This document shows, piece by piece, positions 28,305 to 37,007 of a DNA stretch of 64,000 bases. This DNA is from Mycobacterium angelicum. Lineage in GTDB: Bacteria > Actinomycetota > Actinomycetes > Mycobacteriales > Mycobacteriaceae. The notes under the pieces were generated by a model. That model had not been told where the DNA came from. It saw only the letters and a list, made by a program, of their open reading frames with translations, and did not search any database. Both the position numbers and the translations under genes were made by a program. The stretch is from contig NZ_MVHE01000006.1 in the NCBI RefSeq assembly GCF_002086155.1, forward strand, positions 1-64,000, given 5' to 3'. The number at the start of each line of letters is the position of its first letter. Positions within the stretch are counted from its first letter, which is position 1.

Positions 28305-29230
28305 TGCCCCATCGTTCGATGCCGGTTCCAGAAGGATTGGCGGGCATGCGTGTTGACGCTGGCCTGGCCCGGTTGCTGGGGCTGTCCCGCACCGCCGCAG
28401 CCGCGCTGGCCGAAGACGGCGGCGTCGAGCTGGACGGAGTACAGGCAGGAAAATCCGACCGCCTGACGTCCGGCGCCTGGCTGCAGGTGCGGCTGCCCGA
28501 GGCGCCAGCCCCGCTGGAGAACACGCCCGTCGAAATCGAGGGCATGACGATTCTGTATTCCGATGCCGACATCGTCGCCGTGGACAAACCCGCGGCGGTC
28601 GCGGCACACGCCTCGGTGGGCTGGACCGGCCCCACCGTCCTCGGCGGCTTGGCAGCCGCCGGATACCGGATCACCACATCGGGTGTGCACGAGCGTCAGG
28701 GCATCGTGCATCGCCTCGACGTCGGCACCTCGGGCGTGATGGTGGTGGCGATATCGGAGCGGGCATACACCGTGCTCAAACGGGCATTCAAACAGCGCAC
28801 GGTGGACAAGCGGTACCACGCGCTGGTGCAAGGACATCCGGACCCGTCCAGCGGCACGATCGATGCGCCGATCGGCCGGCACCCTGGCAATGAGTGGAAG
28901 TTCGCGGTCACCAAGAACGGCCGACACAGCCTCACCCACTACGACACCCTGGAGGCCTTCGTCGCCGCCAGCCTTCTCGACGTGCACCTGGAAACCGGTC
29001 GCACGCACCAGATTCGGGTGCATTTCGCCGCCCTGCACCATCCCTGCTGTGGCGACCTCGTCTACGGAGCCGACCCGACGCTGGCGAAAAAGCTTGGGCT
29101 GGAACGCCAATGGCTGCACGCGCGTTCACTGGCATTCGCCCATCCGGCGGATGGCCGGCGGATCGAGATCGTCAGCCCGTACCCACCCGATCTGCAGCGC
29201 GCGCTCGACGTGTTACGGGACGAAGGGTGA
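28304..29230 (+). CDS. RluD-like 23S rRNA pseudouridine synthase, Rv1540-like
   Basis: A 308-residue RluA-family enzyme. An N-terminal S4-like RNA-binding domain (about 10-75) is followed by the catalytic domain with the aspartate in [12 protein letters not shown]. Further family motifs are DKPAAVAAH and [11 protein letters not shown]. It isomerises uridine in structured RNA, probably 23S rRNA. The start ATG overlaps the lspA stop (TGATG), so the pair is translationally coupled, an arrangement common across bacteria. Confidence 0.93.
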   Translation: MPHRSMPVPEGLAGMRVDAGLARLLGLSRTAAAALAEDGGVELDGVQAGKSDRLTSGAWLQVRLPEAPAPLENTPVEIEGMTILYSDADIVAVDKPAAVAAHASVGWTGPTVLGGLAAAGYRITTSGVHERQGIVHRLDVGTSGVMVVAISERAYTVLKRAFKQRTVDKRYHALVQGHPDPSSGTIDAPIGRHPGNEWKFAVTKNGRHSLTHYDTLEAFVAASLLDVHLETGRTHQIRVHFAALHHPCCGDLVYGADPTLAKKLGLERQWLHARSLAFAHPADGRRIEIVSPYPPDLQRALDVLRDEG

Positions 29231-29239
29231 CCGGGTTGC

Positions 29240-30010
29240 TCAATCGAAGTCCCGGTGCGGTTTGCGCGCTTCGACGAGAACCCGCGTCGGGTGGGTGACG
29301 AAGCGCCCCTCGGCCTCGATGCGTTCATGCAATTCGCGCAACCGCTCGTAGTAGGGCTCGACGGTTAAGTCCGGTACCGTCCAGATGAGCTTGCGCAGGA
29401 AATAGATGATGGCGCCGATGTCGAAGAACTCAGCTCTGAGCCGCTCCATGCGCATGTCCACGATCTCCAGCCCGGCCGCATGTGCCTGGGCCCGCTGGGC
29501 GGCCGGCTCGAGCTGGGACCACGCTTGGGGCTGGGGGCCGATCACGTGCGTGATCAGTTCGCACACCGTCGCCGGTCCGGCATGCTGTGCGAAGTAGACA
29601 CCGCCCGGGCGCAGCAGCCGGGCAATCTCGCTCCACCACACGGTGATCGGGTGCCGACTGGTCACCAGGTCGAACGACTCGTCGGCGAACGGCAGCGGCG
29701 GCTCCTCGCGCGTCGCGACAACCACCACTCCGCGCGGATGCAATCGCTTGGTGGCCAGCGCCGCGTTCGGCGGCCACGATTCGGTGGCCGCCATCGTCGG
29801 CGGGAACTTCTCCGCACCCGCCAGCACCTCCCCGCCACCGGTGTGGATGTCCAATGCAGCTGAGGCGCTGGCCAAACGTTGGCTCATCAGCCGTTGGTAG
29901 CCCCAAGATGGTCGTTCCTCGGTCGCACGCCCATCGAGCCAGGAGAAATCCCAGCCCTCGACTGGTGCCGCGAGGGCCTCCGCCACCAGAAACTCGAATG
30001 AGCGGCCCAT
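29240..30010 (-). CDS. SAM-dependent methyltransferase
   Basis: About 256 residues of a class I methyltransferase fold. Motif I is atypical (LDIHTGGGEVLA); later motifs are PFADESFDLVTSRHPITVWWSEIARLLRPGGVYFAQH. ATG 30010 (MGRSFEFLVAEALAAP) is used; an in-frame ATG at 30019 adds three residues. It converges on the pseudouridine synthase (9 bp gap) and diverges from the YCII gene. The substrate is unknown. Confidence 0.78.
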   Translation of the reverse strand: MGRSFEFLVAEALAAPVEGWDFSWLDGRATEERPSWGYQRLMSQRLASASAALDIHTGGGEVLAGAEKFPPTMAATESWPPNAALATKRLHPRGVVVVATREEPPLPFADESFDLVTSRHPITVWWSEIARLLRPGGVYFAQHAGPATVCELITHVIGPQPQAWSQLEPAAQRAQAHAAGLEIVDMRMERLRAEFFDIGAIIYFLRKLIWTVPDLTVEPYYERLRELHERIEAEGRFVTHPTRVLVEARKPHRDFD

Positions 30011-30140
30011 GACGTGCATTCTTACCCGGACGTGTGATGGCCGCAGGAATTTCTGGTGGGCGCTCTCACTTGTCGATCGGAGGCCGGGTCAATCGTCATA
30101 CGGGTGACACCATCGACTCGGTATCGAAAGGGGACACATC

Positions 30141-30521
30141 ATGCAATATTGCCTGCTCATGCACTATCAGGAGGGCGGCGAGATCGGGCTGACCGACGAA
30201 GACATGGCGCCCGCGCGAGCGGCGTTCGCCAAGTACGCCGACGACTTGGATGCCGCCGGTGTTCTGGTAGGCACCCAGGTGCTGCAATCGGCGCACGCCT
30301 CCACCACCTTCACCGCGCGCGAGGGTACCCCGCGGATTCAGGACGGCCCGTTCGCCGACACGAAGGAACGCCTCGGTGGGGTCTTCGTCGTCGACGTGCC
30401 AGACCTCGACGCCGCGCTGTCCTGGGCCGAACGCTGCCCGGCCGCCGCGTGGGGTTCGATCGAAATACGGCCCGTCGCAGTCACTTACGCCAGTGGCAAA
30501 GGTTGGTACCAGCCTGAGTGA
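30141..30521 (+). CDS. YCII/DGPF-domain protein paired with an ECF sigma factor
   Basis: A 126-residue protein with the DGPF signature (RIQDGPFADTKERLGGVFVVDVPDLDAAL) in a ferredoxin-like YCII fold. AAAGGGGA precedes the ATG. The sigma factor gene begins within 2 bp of its stop. DGPF proteins are encoded beside group ECF42 sigma factors across actinobacteria; they are usually regulon members rather than classical anti-sigma factors. The biochemical role is not known. Confidence 0.85.
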   Translation: MQYCLLMHYQEGGEIGLTDEDMAPARAAFAKYADDLDAAGVLVGTQVLQSAHASTTFTAREGTPRIQDGPFADTKERLGGVFVVDVPDLDAALSWAERCPAAAWGSIEIRPVAVTYASGKGWYQPE

Positions 30522-30522
30522 G

Positions 30523-31749
30523 GTGGCGGCCCGGGTGGCCGCGGTGGTTAGCGAATCGTACGGCCGGTTGCTGGCGCTGCTGGCCGCACCGACCGGCGAC
30601 ATCGCGGCGGCCGAGGACGCCATCGCCGACGCAATCGAGCGCGCCCTCATCGGGTGGCCCAGCCAAGGGGTCCCGGTAAACCCGGAAGCGTGGATACTCA
30701 CCGTGGCGCGCAACCGGTTGCGCGACCGCTGGAAGTCGCATGCGTACCGAATGACCGGCCCGCTGCCCGAAACAGAGAGCGCCGCAACCACTTTCGAGGA
30801 AGAATGGCGCGACCCCGACGCTATTCCCGATCGCCGTCTCGAGCTGATGCTGGTGTGCGCGCACCCCGCGATCGCCGCCAGCTGCCGAACGCCGCTGATG
30901 TTGCAGACGGTGCTCGGCATCGAGGCCGCCGCGATCGCGCGCGCGTTCTCGGTGCCGGCCGCGACGATGGCACAACGGCTGGTCCGCGCGAAACGACGGA
31001 TCCGCGACGCCCGTATTCCGTTCGTCGTCCCGGACCGGGCCGATCTCGACGAGCGGCTGCCGGCGGTGCTGGAGGCCGTCTACGGTGCCTGGGCGATCGA
31101 TTGGCAGCTCGAGCCGGCGGGCGCGCCCATCGAGTCGTTGACGGCCGAGGCGCTGCACCTGGCGCTGGTCCTGGCCGAATTGCTGCCCGACGAGCCCGAA
31201 GCGCTGGGCCTGGCCGCGCTGGTATGCCTGGCCGAGTCCCGCAGATCGGCGCGGCGCACCGGCAGCGGCGAATTCGTCCCGCTGGACCAACAGGACAGCA
31301 GGCTGTGGGATGCGGCGCTGATCGCGCGCGGGGAGGCGCTACTGCATCGCGCCCACCGCCTCGGCCGGCCGGGCCGCTATCAGTACGAGGCGGCGATCCA
31401 ATCGACGCACTGCGCCCGCGCGGCAGGCGGCCAGGTCGACTGGGTGGCGCTAGGCAAGCTGCACCGGGCGCTACTGCGTGTCGCGCCGTCGTTGGGTGCA
31501 ATGGTTTCGCTGGCCGTCGTGGACAGCGAGCTGGACGGACCGGAGGCAGGCTTGCGTGCCCTCGACGCGATTACCGACCCGGCGGTCGGAGAGTTCCAGC
31601 CCGCGTGGAGTGTCCGTGCGCATCTGCTGGCCGAAGCCGGCCGGCCCGCGGCCGACGCCTACCGCAGGGCCATCGCCCTCACCGTGGACGCCGGGGTCGC
31701 CAGATATCTCAACCGGCGCTTGGCCGCCCTTGGCGACGACGAAACCTGA
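30523..31749 (+). CDS. ECF-type sigma factor with C-terminal helical extension (ECF42-like)
   Basis: About 408 residues. Region 2 lies near the N-terminus (AAEDAIADAIERALIGWP, then NPEAWILTVARNRLRDRWKS), region 4 follows (LQTVLGIEAAAIARAFSVPAATMAQRLVRAKRRIR), and a helical, TPR-like extension of about 200 residues completes it. This layout plus the adjacent DGPF gene matches ECF42. Control is thought to run through the C-terminal extension, since no anti-sigma gene is present. GTG 30523 is the first start after the upstream stop. Confidence 0.85.
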   Translation: MAARVAAVVSESYGRLLALLAAPTGDIAAAEDAIADAIERALIGWPSQGVPVNPEAWILTVARNRLRDRWKSHAYRMTGPLPETESAATTFEEEWRDPDAIPDRRLELMLVCAHPAIAASCRTPLMLQTVLGIEAAAIARAFSVPAATMAQRLVRAKRRIRDARIPFVVPDRADLDERLPAVLEAVYGAWAIDWQLEPAGAPIESLTAEALHLALVLAELLPDEPEALGLAALVCLAESRRSARRTGSGEFVPLDQQDSRLWDAALIARGEALLHRAHRLGRPGRYQYEAAIQSTHCARAAGGQVDWVALGKLHRALLRVAPSLGAMVSLAVVDSELDGPEAGLRALDAITDPAVGEFQPAWSVRAHLLAEAGRPAADAYRRAIALTVDAGVARYLNRRLAALGDDET

Positions 31750-31755
31750 TGGCGC

Positions 31756-32394
31756 TCAGGGTGTTTGACAGACGAACTTGTCGCCGTTGAAGTCCAGGCG
31801 CACCTCACCCTGGTGCTCCCAGTATTCGATGCCCTGGCGGCCGTACCGGGCGCCGCTGCCGGACATTTCCACGAACAAGATGTACTGGTCGCCTTTCCAA
31901 TTCAGTACCGCCGCTTTGGGGTCGAACTGGTTATAGAACTGCGCGGTCAGGGGGCCTTTGTCGGCCGGGCAGCGATAGGTGATCACCTGGGGTGTCGACG
32001 TGGCGGGATCGGCGATGGCCAATTGGACCAGTCGCGTCTGGTAGGCCTGCAGCACGCAGGTGGACAGGTCGGGGTTCTGCGCGCACTGGTCACGAGTTGC
32101 GGCCCAATTGTTTTCCGCGGCAGTCAGCGCCGCCTTGTCCGCACCCGGACGCTCCAGTGCCTGGGTGTAGGCCGCCTGCAACCGGTGGTCGAGATCGGTC
32201 AACTTCGGGTCGGTGCACACCAGCTGCTGGGCGGCGTTGGCCGGCTTGGCGCAGTCGAGCGACGTCCCGGCAACCGGGGCCGCCGGGGCTGCAGCCGGTG
32301 ATCCGCTGGAAGGCGAACTGGACGCCGGCGGCGTCGCTTTCGAACTGCAGGCACTCAAAACCAGGGCTGCCACGAGCACGGCGATCAGTCTCAT
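31756..32394 (-). CDS. lprI: Lipoprotein LprI (lysozyme-inhibitor family)
   Basis: A 212-residue lipoprotein. Residues 1-16 form a signal peptide ending in the lipobox LSAC, with Cys16 as the lipidated residue. A Ser/Pro/Ala-rich tether follows. Residues about 48-130 form the DUF1311/LprI domain with paired cysteines (LDCAKPANAAQQLVCTD, DQCAQNPDLSTCV), and the C-terminal part (YRCPADKGPLTAQFYN...) resembles an MliC-like lysozyme-inhibitor domain. LprI of M. tuberculosis has been reported to inhibit lysozyme. It follows glbN by 72 bp on the same strand, the known co-transcribed pair. Confidence 0.88.
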   Translation of the reverse strand: MRLIAVLVAALVLSACSSKATPPASSSPSSGSPAAAPAAPVAGTSLDCAKPANAAQQLVCTDPKLTDLDHRLQAAYTQALERPGADKAALTAAENNWAATRDQCAQNPDLSTCVLQAYQTRLVQLAIADPATSTPQVITYRCPADKGPLTAQFYNQFDPKAAVLNWKGDQYILFVEMSGSGARYGRQGIEYWEHQGEVRLDFNGDKFVCQTP

Positions 32395-32466
32395 ATGTGC
32401 TGACTACCGGTTGCCATTGGCAGGCGGAACGCGACACGCCCACAACGGGCGGAATTGGCCGGGCGC

Positions 32467-32877
32467 TCAGACCTTGGCCGTGCTGGTCTCTCCGGATGCG
32501 ACGTCGGCGGCCAACGGGGCGATGAGACCGAGAATCTCGGTCACCGTCGCCGACGGAACTCCGGCCGCGCTCAGCGCGTCGCCCAGATGTCCGGCGACCA
32601 GGCTGAAGTGGTGCATGGTGATTCCGCGTCCCTGATGCACCTGCTTCATCGGCGCGCCGGTGTAGGGCTCCGGTCCGCCGAGGGCGGCCGCAAAGAACTC
32701 CGCCTGTTTGCCTTTCAGCCGGCTCATGTTCGTTCCGGCGAAGAACCCCGACAATTGATCGTCGGCCAGCACGCGGACATAGAAGTCCTCGACGACGACC
32801 TCGATCGCCTCGTGGCCACCGATTTTGTCGTAGATGCTGACCGGCGCGCGTTTGCGCAAGCGTGAGAGTAGTCCCAT
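32467..32877 (-). CDS. glbN: Truncated haemoglobin N
   Basis: A 136-residue group I truncated haemoglobin with NO dioxygenase function in mycobacteria. Haem-pocket residues are recognisable: Tyr in [10 protein letters not shown] (B10), Gln in GKQAEFF (E region) and the proximal His in [12 protein letters not shown]. The mycobacterial N-terminal pre-A tail [10 protein letters not shown] is present and fixes the start at ATG 32877. The downstream gene is lprI. Confidence 0.95.
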   Translation of the reverse strand: MGLLSRLRKRAPVSIYDKIGGHEAIEVVVEDFYVRVLADDQLSGFFAGTNMSRLKGKQAEFFAAALGGPEPYTGAPMKQVHQGRGITMHHFSLVAGHLGDALSAAGVPSATVTEILGLIAPLAADVASGETSTAKV

Positions 32878-33074
32878 CGCGTCAGGCAACCATGGCCAGG
32901 TTGCGCGACAGTTAGGCACCGATCACGCCCGGATTGCCTTACGTAACAAGCTGATTGCGGTGTGACGGGGTTCACGTCCGGCGTCGACGCCCCCCTGTGC
33001 ACCCCCACGGCGGCGGATGCCCTAGGTTGGCCGTATGACCCGTGTCACATCCTTGCTATCAGGAGCGACAATCG

Positions 33075-34091
33075 ATGAATCTCGGTGACCTGACGAACCT
33101 CGTGGAAAAACCGTTCGCAACGGTGTCCAACATCATCAACACGCCGAATTCGGCTGGGCGATATCGCCCGTTTTATCTGCGCAACCTGCTCGATGCGGTA
33201 CAGGGCCGCAAACTCAACGACGCCGTCGAGGGCAGAACCATCCTCATCACCGGCGGGTCCTCGGGCATCGGCGAGGCGGCCGCACACAAGATCGCCGAAG
33301 CCGGCGGCACGGTGGCGCTGGTCGCGCGGACGCTGGAGAACCTGGAAAAAGTTGCCGACGACATCCGCGGCAACGGCGGAGACGCCCACGTCTACCCGTG
33401 CGACCTGTCCGACATGGACGCGATCGCAGCGATGGCCGACAAGGTGCTCGCCGACCTGGGCGGCGTCGACATCCTGATCAACAACGCGGGGCGGTCGATT
33501 CGGCGATCCCTGGAACTGTCCTACGACCGCATCCACGACTACCAGCGGACCATGCAGCTGAACTACCTGGGCGCGGTTCAGCTCATCCTCAAGTTCATTC
33601 CCGGGATGCGCGAACGCGGCTACGGCCAGATCATCAACGTCTCGTCGGTCGGCGTGCAGACGCGCGCCCCCCGCTTCGGCGCTTACATCGCAAGCAAGGC
33701 CGCGCTGGACAGCCTGTGCGACGCGCTGCAGGCCGAAGTCGTCAACGAGAACATCCGCTTCACCACCGTGCACATGGCGCTGGTACGGACCCCGATGATC
33801 AGCCCAACCACCATGTACGACAAGTTCCCGGCACTGACACCGGATCAGGCCGCCGGCGTGATCACCGACGCGATCGTGCACCGGCCGCGGCGGTCCAGCT
33901 CGCCGTTCGGTCAGTTCGCCGCGGTGGCCGACGCGGTGAACCCGGCAGTGATGGACCGGGTGCGTAACCGCGCCTTCGGCATGTTCCAGGACTCCGCCGC
34001 GGCCAAGGGCAGCGAATCCGCAAGCGACACATCAGGTCTCGACAAGCGCAGCGAAACCTTCCTGCAGGCGACCCGAGGGATACATTGGTGA
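33075..34091 (+). CDS. SDR-family fatty acyl-CoA reductase, Rv1543-like
   Basis: A 338-residue short-chain dehydrogenase. The NAD(P) motif TGGSSGIG (about 58-65), NNAG, and the catalytic Ser...YxxxK (NVSSVGVQTRAPRFGAYIASK) are all present. The N-terminal extension MNLGDLTNLVEKPFATVSNI is characteristic of this mycobacterial group. Related proteins reduce fatty acyl-CoA to aldehyde or alcohol for wax esters; substrate here is inferred. AGGAG lies 9 bases before the ATG. The next SDR gene follows after 4 bp. Confidence 0.86.
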   Translation: MNLGDLTNLVEKPFATVSNIINTPNSAGRYRPFYLRNLLDAVQGRKLNDAVEGRTILITGGSSGIGEAAAHKIAEAGGTVALVARTLENLEKVADDIRGNGGDAHVYPCDLSDMDAIAAMADKVLADLGGVDILINNAGRSIRRSLELSYDRIHDYQRTMQLNYLGAVQLILKFIPGMRERGYGQIINVSSVGVQTRAPRFGAYIASKAALDSLCDALQAEVVNENIRFTTVHMALVRTPMISPTTMYDKFPALTPDQAAGVITDAIVHRPRRSSSPFGQFAAVADAVNPAVMDRVRNRAFGMFQDSAAAKGSESASDTSGLDKRSETFLQATRGIHW

Positions 34092-34095
34092 CGTC

Positions 34096-34899
34096 ATGAG
34101 TCTGCCGAAACCGAGCACAGAGTCCACCGTCGTCATCACCGGCGCCTCGTCCGGCATCGGTGTCGAACTGGCCAAAGGCCTGGCCGGTCGCGGCTTTCCG
34201 CTGATGCTGGTCGCGCGGCGCCGCGAACGTCTCGACGAGCTCGCCGACCAACTGGGCGACGAGTACGACGTCGGCGTCGAGGTGCTGCCCCTCGACCTGT
34301 CCGACGCCCAATCCCGGGCCCAGCTGGCCGATCGGCTGCGCAGCGACCCGATCGGGGGCCTGTGCAACAGTGCGGGTTTCGGCACCAGCGGGGTCTTCTA
34401 CGAGTTGCCGTTCGAACGGGAAAGCGAGGAAGTGACCCTCAATGCGCTGGCGTTGATGGAACTCACCCACGCGGTGCTGCCTGGCATGGTGGAGCGCGGT
34501 GCCGGAGCGGTGCTCAACATCGCTTCTATCGCCGGCTTCCAGCCGATGCCCTACATGGCGGTCTACTCGGCCACCAAGGCCTTCGTGCTGACCTTCTCCG
34601 AAGCCGTTCAGGAGGAGCTGCACGGGACGGGCGTTTCGGTGACCGCGCTGTGCCCCGGTCCGGTACCCACCGAATGGGCTGAGATCGCCAGCGCCGAGCG
34701 GTTCAACATTCCCCTCGCCCAGGTCTCGCCGCAGGAAGTCGCCGAGGCCGCGATCGGCGGGATGCTCGCCGGTAAGCGCACCGTGGTACCCGGCTTGGTG
34801 CCCAAGGTCATGAGCACCGGCGGCCGATACATCCCACGGACCCTGCTCCTGCCCGGGATCCGGATCGGCAACAAGTTGCGGGGTGGGCCCGGCCGCTGA
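34096..34899 (+). CDS. Short-chain dehydrogenase/reductase, Rv1544-like
   Basis: A 267-residue SDR with TGASSGIG near residue 15, SAGFG in place of NNAG, and the catalytic region IASIAGFQPMPYMAVYSATKAFV. It resembles the ketoacyl-reductase/DltE-like branch. It forms a two-gene operon with the preceding reductase and ends 13 bp from the convergent coiled-coil gene. Substrate unknown, probably a lipid intermediate. Confidence 0.85.
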   Translation: MSLPKPSTESTVVITGASSGIGVELAKGLAGRGFPLMLVARRRERLDELADQLGDEYDVGVEVLPLDLSDAQSRAQLADRLRSDPIGGLCNSAGFGTSGVFYELPFERESEEVTLNALALMELTHAVLPGMVERGAGAVLNIASIAGFQPMPYMAVYSATKAFVLTFSEAVQEELHGTGVSVTALCPGPVPTEWAEIASAERFNIPLAQVSPQEVAEAAIGGMLAGKRTVVPGLVPKVMSTGGRYIPRTLLLPGIRIGNKLRGGPGR

Positions 34900-34912
34900 T
34901 GTGTGGCCGGGA

Positions 34913-36301
34913 TCAGTATCTGCGCCAGGGGTGCTCGTCGAGCATCGCGGTGACGAGTTCGACGACGTCGGTGTTTTCGTCCTGGTGGCGCAGTTGCTCG
35001 GTAACCGTGGCAATCCGTTGCAGCAGAGCGCCGTACGCGTTGGCGGCGGCGTTGGCGTAAGTGTTGGCGGCCTCGGCCTGCCACTGTGCGCTGTAGTACG
35101 ACGGCAGGTTGCGCAACTCCTCGGATAGATCCCCGGCCTGCTCCTGCACGGTGCGCAGCAGGTTGCGCACCAGCTCGACGTCGACGCGCCGCCCTGCCCC
35201 GGCATCGGCACCGGAGTCTTCGACGAGACCGGCTTCCAGCACGTAGTCGATCTGCCGCAGCACGGAAACCGCATGCTCAATCCGTCCCGTATAGGCAGAT
35301 GCGCCCAGGGGTGGAATCGGAATGGCCAGCAGTTGCAGTGCCGAGCCGTCGGCCTGTGTGGCCGCCCGGATCTGCTCGACCTCAGCCCGCGCCTGCGCGA
35401 CGGCCTGGATGGCTTCGGCGACTTCGGCGCGGGTCCGCGAAACCTCGGCCTCGGCAGCTTGGTGGGCGGCCGCGATCTCACCGCTGGCCTGCCCGCGCGC
35501 CGCGGCGACCTCCGACGCCGCGTCGGCCCGGACCTGTTCCAGCTCAGCACTCAGCCGGGCCAGCGCCTGCTGCGCGGTCGCGCGCTCGGCCGCCCGCTCG
35601 TCGGCTCGCTGTTGGGCGCGCGCTTCGGCGGCGCTGACCCGTTCGCCTGCAGCGGCGACCTCGGCGGCAGTGTCAGCACGGAGCTGTTCGAGCTCGAGGC
35701 GCAATTGTTCGAAGGCCTGCCGAGCGGTCGCTTTTTCGGAGGTGCGTTCTCGGGTGCGCTCCTCGGCGCGCGCCTCGGCGGCGTTGACCTGCTCACGTGC
35801 CGCGGCGACCTCGGCCGCAGCATCGGCACGGACCCGTTCGAGCTCGGTGCGCAACTGTTCGAAGTCCCGCTGGCTGGTTGCCCGCTCCGCGGACCGCTCC
35901 GCTTCCCGCCGCGCCGCCTGCGCCTGTACCTCACGGGCGTGCTCGTGGGCTGTCGTGGCATCTCGTGCGGCTTGTTGGAGTTCCGTGCGCGCCAGCGCCG
36001 CGGCGGCTTCGGCGTCTTTCTTTCCCTGTTGGGCCTCGCGGGCGTGCCCCTCGGCCAATACCCGCAAGTGGTCCGCCTCGACCAGCCGCATTACGGCCGA
36101 CAACCGCTTACGGTCCGGCCCCGTGCGGTTGCGGTGTGCGACCAGATCCGGCTCGCTCATCGCCGCGACCGCGAGCAACTCGGCGGGGGCGGGTTTCTCG
36201 AGCCGGTCGGCTGCGGCTACCGCAACCGCGGCGGCGCGTTTGGCCAGAGCCGCCCACGCCTCGGGATCGAGGTCCTCGATGTGTTGGCGTGTGGTGGTCA
36301 C
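34913..36301 (-). CDS. Coiled-coil protein with three 50-residue repeats, last gene of the kinase-NHL operon
   Basis: A 462-residue soluble protein. Residues about 95-310 are Ala/Glu/Arg-rich heptads forming a long coiled coil, built from three tandem repeats of about 50 residues, each carrying a variant of QLRxELExxRADAAAEVAAA. The C-terminal 150 residues form a distinct helical domain ending in HPWRRY. No membrane segment or signal peptide is seen. GTG 36301 is chosen because it overlaps the previous stop as GTGA, the same junction used elsewhere in the operon; TTG 36310 is an alternative. I do not recognise a family. It may be a cytoplasmic scaffold or kinase substrate. Confidence 0.7.
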   Translation of the reverse strand: MTTTRQHIEDLDPEAWAALAKRAAAVAVAAADRLEKPAPAELLAVAAMSEPDLVAHRNRTGPDRKRLSAVMRLVEADHLRVLAEGHAREAQQGKKDAEAAAALARTELQQAARDATTAHEHAREVQAQAARREAERSAERATSQRDFEQLRTELERVRADAAAEVAAAREQVNAAEARAEERTRERTSEKATARQAFEQLRLELEQLRADTAAEVAAAGERVSAAEARAQQRADERAAERATAQQALARLSAELEQVRADAASEVAAARGQASGEIAAAHQAAEAEVSRTRAEVAEAIQAVAQARAEVEQIRAATQADGSALQLLAIPIPPLGASAYTGRIEHAVSVLRQIDYVLEAGLVEDSGADAGAGRRVDVELVRNLLRTVQEQAGDLSEELRNLPSYYSAQWQAEAANTYANAAANAYGALLQRIATVTEQLRHQDENTDVVELVTAMLDEHPWRRY

Positions 36302-36984
36302 CCGCGCCAACGCCTTCCCTTGACCGCGGCGACGTCGGGGGGTTCGTCGGCTGGCGGCGGTGGCGGCGGTGGCGGCGGTGGCGCCGATGGCCCCGGTGAC
36401 GGTGGCCCCGGTGGCGGCGGTGGCGGCGTGGGGATCACCTGAGTCGAATCTTCGCCCAGATTCGCCTCCGGTGCCGGCCGAGCGGCCGTCAGGCCAGCAA
36501 GTGAGCCGGCCTGCTGTGCCAGCACCAAAGAGAATTGATTGAGATACACCATCACGGATGCGGCCAGCGTTTCATCGCCGAGCTGCTCGGCGTCGCGGAG
36601 CAGCCCGCGCAGCAGTTCCAGGGCAAGTTCGGGACCCAGGCCCAGCGTGGCACTTTCGCTGGACGCCGGTTCCATCCCCGCGGTTTCCACCACCCATACC
36701 AGCCGCTGCCAGCATCGCGCAATTGCCGCGGCGCGCTGCTCGTCTTCGCGAAGCTCTTGGTGGTGGCGCTCTTGTTGCTCAATCAGTGCCCGGTGCCGCT
36801 TGGTGGCGCGGCGGGCGGCGAACATCGCGATCAGCGCCAGGATGAGCACTGCGGCCAGCGCCGCGGCGCCACCGAAACCCGCAGACGTCAAGAAGTCGCG
36901 CGCCGAGGGTAGTTCATCTGAGGAAAGCCAAAGTCCTTCCGCAACAAGACTCATGGCTCGGACCGTACCCGTGAAACCGCTCAT
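36298..36984 (-). CDS. Single-pass membrane protein with coiled coil and polyproline tail
   Basis: About 228 residues, or 218 if ATG 36954 is used. One hydrophobic segment (GGAAALAAVLILALIAMFAA) is followed by a basic stop-transfer (RRATKRHR), so the bulk is probably cytoplasmic. Next come a short coiled coil (IEQQERHHQELREDEQRAAAIARC), a helical region and a C-terminal tail rich in proline runs of six to ten residues. The coiled-coil gene overlaps its stop by GTGA. It follows the pseudokinase gene by about 23 bp, so it is fourth in the operon. No family recognised. Confidence 0.68.
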   Translation of the reverse strand: MSGFTGTVRAMSLVAEGLWLSSDELPSARDFLTSAGFGGAAALAAVLILALIAMFAARRATKRHRALIEQQERHHQELREDEQRAAAIARCWQRLVWVVETAGMEPASSESATLGLGPELALELLRGLLRDAEQLGDETLAASVMVYLNQFSLVLAQQAGSLAGLTAARPAPEANLGEDSTQVIPTPPPPPPGPPSPGPSAPPPPPPPPPPADEPPDVAAVKGRRWRG

Positions 36985-37007
36985 TGACGAAGCGGGGGCC
37001 GGTCGCG

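Noticed and set aside
33862..35550. 562-codon open frame antisense to the SDR genes and in another frame of the coiled-coil gene
   Set aside because: Overlaps three supported genes and has only low-complexity Arg/Pro/Thr content.
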